From positions 1 through 9,848 of the forward strand of contig CAAGLQ010000247.1 of the NCBI GenBank assembly GCA_900770835.1: 9,848 bases of DNA. The letters are read 5' to 3'. Of this stretch, positions 7,455-9,848 are shown piece after piece. A model generated the notes under the pieces. It saw only the letters and a program-made list of their open reading frames with translations. It was not told the origin of the DNA and did not search any database. The stretch's first letter is position 1. Every line of letters starts with the position of its first letter. A program made the translations under genes and the position numbers. The DNA comes from an uncultured Parabacteroides sp. (lineage in GTDB: Bacteria > Bacteroidota > Bacteroidia > Bacteroidales > Tannerellaceae).

Positions 7455-7915
7455 TTGATGATGATATCTTCTTTGTTGATCTTACGCTCGCAGTAATGGC
7501 ATTTGATGGTGCCTGTCTCTTTGTTGATTACGTGGAAACGAGTCGGCATAGGCTCATTATTGGTGATGCACTTCGGGTTGTTGCATTTCACTAAGCCGAT
7601 CAATTCATCGGGCAGTGTGACGGTCTTTTTCTCCACTACCTGATAATCCTTGATGATGTTAAGCATCACGTTCGGTGCGACCAAGGCGATGCGGTTGATC
7701 TCATCTTCCGCAAAGAACTTGTTGGCGATTTTGATCATACCTTTGCTGCCCATCTTGTTGCTGGGGAAGTTATTGCCGATCGTGATCTGGTTCTTCTCCT
7801 TTTCAAGTCCCAATAGCGTGGCTACCTTAAACAATTTGTCTGAGGGGATATGATCTATGGCAGTACCGTTCTCTAAAGCGGCTACCTGCAATTCTTTATT
7901 TTTGACTTCTGACAT
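7451..7915 (-). CDS. pyrI: Aspartate carbamoyltransferase regulatory subunit
   Basis: This is the regulatory chain of aspartate transcarbamoylase, the cytoplasmic enzyme committing carbamoyl phosphate and aspartate to pyrimidine synthesis. At 154 residues it has the usual PyrI length. The N-terminal nucleotide-binding domain begins ELQVAALENGTAIDHIP, with the ENGTAIDHI motif (15-23) where CTP and ATP bind in the E. coli protein. Further family blocks are LLGLEKEKNQITIGNNFPS and KGMIKIANKFF. The C-terminal zinc domain has all four cysteine ligands: Cys111 and Cys116 (CNNPKC), Cys139 and Cys142 (CHYC). These hold the contact with PyrB. Allosteric control by nucleotides is therefore expected, although the direction of each effect cannot be read here. 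It follows pyrB after 55 nt containing short TTCAAAA repeats and overlaps the next gene by 4 bp. Confidence 0.98.
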   Translation of the reverse strand: MSEVKNKELQVAALENGTAIDHIPSDKLFKVATLLGLEKEKNQITIGNNFPSNKMGSKGMIKIANKFFAEDEINRIALVAPNVMLNIIKDYQVVEKKTVTLPDELIGLVKCNNPKCITNNEPMPTRFHVINKETGTIKCHYCERKINKEDIIIK

Positions 7916-7924
7916 AGCTAAATC

Positions 7925-7969
7925 AATTTTGACTGCTGAGTTTTGAATTTTGAATGTCTAACCTTGAAT
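7925..7969. repeat. Short AT-rich TTTTGAA-type repeats in the pyrB-pyrI spacer
   Basis: On the plus strand, ttttga occurs at 7927-7932, and ttttgaa occurs in tandem at 7941-7947 and 7948-7954. A related cttgaat lies at 7963-7969. In the pyrBI mRNA these read as repeated ttcaaaa. They fill most of the 55-nt gap between pyrB and pyrI. Similar small ttcaaaatt-type intergenic repeats are, as I recall, frequent in Bacteroidales genomes. No hairpin with a U-run is seen, so the spacer should not terminate transcription. Confidence 0.55.
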
Positions 7970-7970
7970 C

Positions 7971-8891
7971 TCATTCCGTTACCTCTAAGCCCAAGACCTC
8001 GCAAATGATAGCTTGGCGAGCAAACAATCCGTTGCGTGCCTGTTGGATATAATAGGCTTTGGGATTATCATCTACATCGTATGCGATCTCGTTCACACGG
8101 GGTAGCGGATGGAGGATGCGCAGGTTTTCCCGACTGTTTTTCAACATATCATTGCGTAGGATATAGACATTCTTCACACGCTCATACTCTTCCATATCAG
8201 TGAAGCGCTCACGCTGCACACGTGTCATGTAGAGAATATCCGTCTGGTTGATGATCTCTTCCGTGAAGTCAGTGTGCTCCTCATAGCTAAGCCCGTGCTG
8301 ATCGCAGAAGTTCTTTTGCTCATCAGGCATACGCAATTCGTTGGGGGCCACAAAGTGGAAGGTCGGGTTGAAATGCGACATACCGACGATAAGCGAATGT
8401 ACAGTCCGACCATATTTCAAATCGCCGACCATAGTAATGGTTAGGTTATCTAATTTTCCTTGCGTTTTGCGGATGGAATAGAGGTCCAACATGGTTTGCG
8501 AGGGATGCTGGTTGGCACCATCACCTGCGTTGATGATGGGGATATTGGTCACCTCTGAAGCATAACGAGCGGCACCCTCTAAATGATGGCGCATGATGAT
8601 CAAATCCACATAGTTGCTGACCATCAAGATCGTATCTTTCAAGGTCTCCCCTTTAGAGGAGCTGGTTGTGGAAGCGTCGGAGAAGCCGATCACCCGTCCG
8701 CCTAAGCGGTTCACTGCCGTCTCAAAGCTCAAACGGGTACGCGTGGAAGGTTCAAAAAACAGCGTAGCTGCCACTTTGCCTTCGAGCAATTTCCGGTTGG
8801 GATTTTTCTCGAACTTCTCGGCATTATCCAAGATCCGAAGAATGTCCTCTTTGGAACATTGATCGATTGAAACTAAACTTTTGCTCATCAT
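7971..8891 (-). CDS. pyrB: Aspartate carbamoyltransferase catalytic subunit
   Basis: PyrB catalyses carbamoyl phosphate plus L-aspartate to N-carbamoyl-L-aspartate, the second step of de novo UMP synthesis, in the cytoplasm. At 306 residues it is full length. The carbamoyl-phosphate loop FFEPSTRTRLSFETA (45-59) carries Ser49-Thr50-Arg51-Thr52. Lys80 sits in the SSSKGET loop that reaches a neighbouring active site in the trimer. Arg101 (MRHHLEGA), His129 and Gln132 (NQHPSQTMLDLY), Arg162-Thr163 (GRTVHSL), Arg224 and Gln226 (TRVQRERF) and Leu263 (HPLPRVNEI) match the E. coli active-site set, so the enzyme should be active. Two adjacent ATG codons (8891 and 8888) compete as start. A partial -7 match, tacattcg (8925-8918, one mismatch to TAnnTTTG), lies between the upstream terminator and the start, but no convincing -33 accompanies it. 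pyrI follows, giving a class B-type PyrBI complex. Confidence 0.98.
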   Translation of the reverse strand: MMSKSLVSIDQCSKEDILRILDNAEKFEKNPNRKLLEGKVAATLFFEPSTRTRLSFETAVNRLGGRVIGFSDASTTSSSKGETLKDTILMVSNYVDLIIMRHHLEGAARYASEVTNIPIINAGDGANQHPSQTMLDLYSIRKTQGKLDNLTITMVGDLKYGRTVHSLIVGMSHFNPTFHFVAPNELRMPDEQKNFCDQHGLSYEEHTDFTEEIINQTDILYMTRVQRERFTDMEEYERVKNVYILRNDMLKNSRENLRILHPLPRVNEIAYDVDDNPKAYYIQQARNGLFARQAIICEVLGLEVTE

Positions 8892-8926
8892 AGATTGTAT
8901 AATGTTTCTTATATGCGCGAATGTAT

Positions 8927-8958
8927 AAAAAAAGCGGAGACCGAAAGGCCTCCGCTTT
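8927..8958 (-). terminator. Rho-independent terminator of the alkaline phosphatase gene
   Basis: Read on the minus strand, a 12-bp stem is formed by 8958-8947 and 8942-8931, closed by a 4-nt tttc loop, with one G-U pair. A T-run formed by 8933-8927 follows; its first three residues also close the base of the stem. The stem is GC-rich (gcggag core). It begins 5 nt after the phosphatase stop and ends 35 nt before the pyrB start, so pyrB should have its own promoter in that short gap. On the plus strand the trailing T-run is only three bases, so termination in that direction is less likely. Confidence 0.92.
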
Positions 8959-8963
8959 GTAAT

Positions 8964-9848
8964 TTATTTTAAGTAATCAGCTAATTGCTTGGGAACGTAA
9001 AACGTATTGTTCTTGTCAACGTAAACGACCACGGATTGCAGGCGAATTTCCTCTTCGCCCTTCTTGCCGGACTTCACGATGTTGGAGAAGGGGGCAATCG
9101 TCAGCTGTTTCTTCTTGTTCTTCTTATTCTTGACTACCAATGAGGGAGATCCCTTCTCTTCGGCAGCGGGAATGATCTGACAGTCATAGCCTTCAAATAC
9201 CTCGGTGTGCGGTACGAAGTTGGCGGCGGTCAGCTCCTCCAGATTATCGTGGGTCAAACCGAAGAGATTGCAGAGATACTCATTCAACTCGATGTTGGTG
9301 TTCATACCGATGGGCAGCGTGCCTTGCGGATGATAGGCGGCCAAGAAGACCTCCTCTCCCGTGTGTCCGCCCGTCGTGAAACCGAAGCAGGTGCGAGAAG
9401 TGATGATATGGGCCATGAGACCGGTCAAGTTGCCGCTGTACATGGAGGAGTTGTCATTTTGCTTGCGTTGCTCTACAGGGATCGGGCTGTTCTTATAGTC
9501 TTTGCAGTTGTTCAGGGCGTTCATCTCCTCGTCGGTCAGCTCAAAGCCGGCATAGGTGCGGAACACGTTCTGCACCTCACTGTTGGGCACGCTGTTAAGC
9601 TTCTTGGCGAAGCCTTCGGCGGTCAGCTTGTAAAGAGAGAACTGGTGGAACAGCTGGTCTTTGGTCAGCTTGTCGTAGCCCGTACATGATCTGCGTCCTA
9701 AACTGATACCGCTGTTGCCGTGGTCAGGAAGTACCACAACGGCCGTCTCTCCATTCTGGCGAGCGAACTCCAGAGCGGCGCCACAAGCACGGTCAAAGGC
9801 CAAGAAATCGGTTGCCATACCTACGGGATCATTGCCATGAGCGGCCCA
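8964..9848 (-). CDS. Alkaline phosphatase, C-terminal part (5' end outside window)
   Basis: This is a metal-dependent phosphomonoesterase of the alkaline phosphatase superfamily, normally exported to the periplasm or surface. The frame is open to the window edge: ten codons (WAAHGNDPVG) precede the ATG at 9818, which is therefore internal. Of 294 visible residues, His4 (AHGNDP) matches E. coli PhoA His331. Asp42-His43 (LPDHGNS) match Asp369-His370, and His162 (GGHTGEEV) matches His412. The nucleophile region and remaining ligands lie outside. The spacing from His4 to His43 equals E. coli, but His43 to His162 spans 119 residues against 42 in PhoA, so a large, mostly helical insertion (about 50-150) is present. 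After the catalytic core, a lysine-rich linker (KNKKNKKK) and a segment VVVYVDKNNTFYVPKQLADYL form an extension resembling the small stalk domains seen on other secreted enzymes (weak). The gene ends at its own terminator. Confidence 0.93.
   Translation of the reverse strand, partial: WAAHGNDPVGMATDFLAFDRACGAALEFARQNGETAVVVLPDHGNSGISLGRRSCTGYDKLTKDQLFHQFSLYKLTAEGFAKKLNSVPNSEVQNVFRTYAGFELTDEEMNALNNCKDYKNSPIPVEQRKQNDNSSMYSGNLTGLMAHIITSRTCFGFTTGGHTGEEVFLAAYHPQGTLPIGMNTNIELNEYLCNLFGLTHDNLEELTAANFVPHTEVFEGYDCQIIPAAEEKGSPSLVVKNKKNKKKQLTIAPFSNIVKSGKKGEEEIRLQSVVVYVDKNNTFYVPKQLADYLK

Noticed and set aside
8918..8925. tacattcg as the pyrB -7 element
   Set aside because: It has one mismatch to TAnnTTTG and no acceptable -33 partner; noted only as a weak candidate, not listed as a promoter.
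9207..9689. 160-codon plus-strand open frame opposite the phosphatase
   Set aside because: Antisense to conserved phosphatase sequence; composition (V, G, E, R rich) is typical of a shadow frame.
9816..9818. ATG as the start of the phosphatase
   Set aside because: The ten codons before it encode AHGNDP, which contains a conserved metal-ligand histidine, so the ATG is internal.

Overview
The window comes from a member of the Bacteroidales (Bacteroidota), probably a gut Bacteroides/Parabacteroides relative; the genus is a guess. The evidence is a SusC/SusD outer-membrane pair, an outer-membrane beta-barrel protein, promoter elements of the TAnnTTTG type, and the absence of obvious Shine-Dalgarno sequences before most starts. 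All genes look intact except the two cut by the window edges. I see no RNA gene, insertion sequence, CRISPR array or phage gene.

Layout. (1) 1-4287, plus strand: the last ~885 codons of a SusC-type TonB-dependent transporter, then, 33 nt later, a complete SusD-type surface lipoprotein. Together they form one nutrient-uptake complex. A long inverted repeat and a strong intrinsic terminator follow (4301-4404), so no enzyme gene is co-transcribed downstream. (2) 4428-6152, plus strand: a Bacteroidota-type promoter with a duplicated -7 element drives a two-gene unit: a divergent DUF2971-like protein of unknown role and a LacX-type aldose 1-epimerase-like protein. (3) 8891-6149, minus strand: a compact pyrimidine unit of pyrB, pyrI, a flavin reductase/flavoredoxin-like gene and an outer-membrane beta-barrel gene. 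pyrI and the flavin reductase overlap in a GTGA junction. The last gene overlaps the convergent epimerase by 4 bp. (4) 9848-8964, minus strand: the C-terminal part of an alkaline phosphatase, closed by a 12-bp-stem terminator just upstream of pyrB.

Working together: SusC/SusD import an unidentified glycan or oligomer across the outer membrane. PyrB and PyrI form aspartate transcarbamoylase, the committed step of UMP synthesis, with PyrI as the nucleotide-sensing zinc subunit. The phosphatase would release phosphate outside the cytoplasm. The DUF2971-like/epimerase pair has no evident pathway link to its neighbours.

No clearly new biological system is visible. The points most worth a second look are the mutually exclusive hairpins after susD, the divergent DUF2971-like protein, the large insertion and C-terminal extension of the phosphatase, and a beta-barrel gene at the end of a pyrimidine operon.
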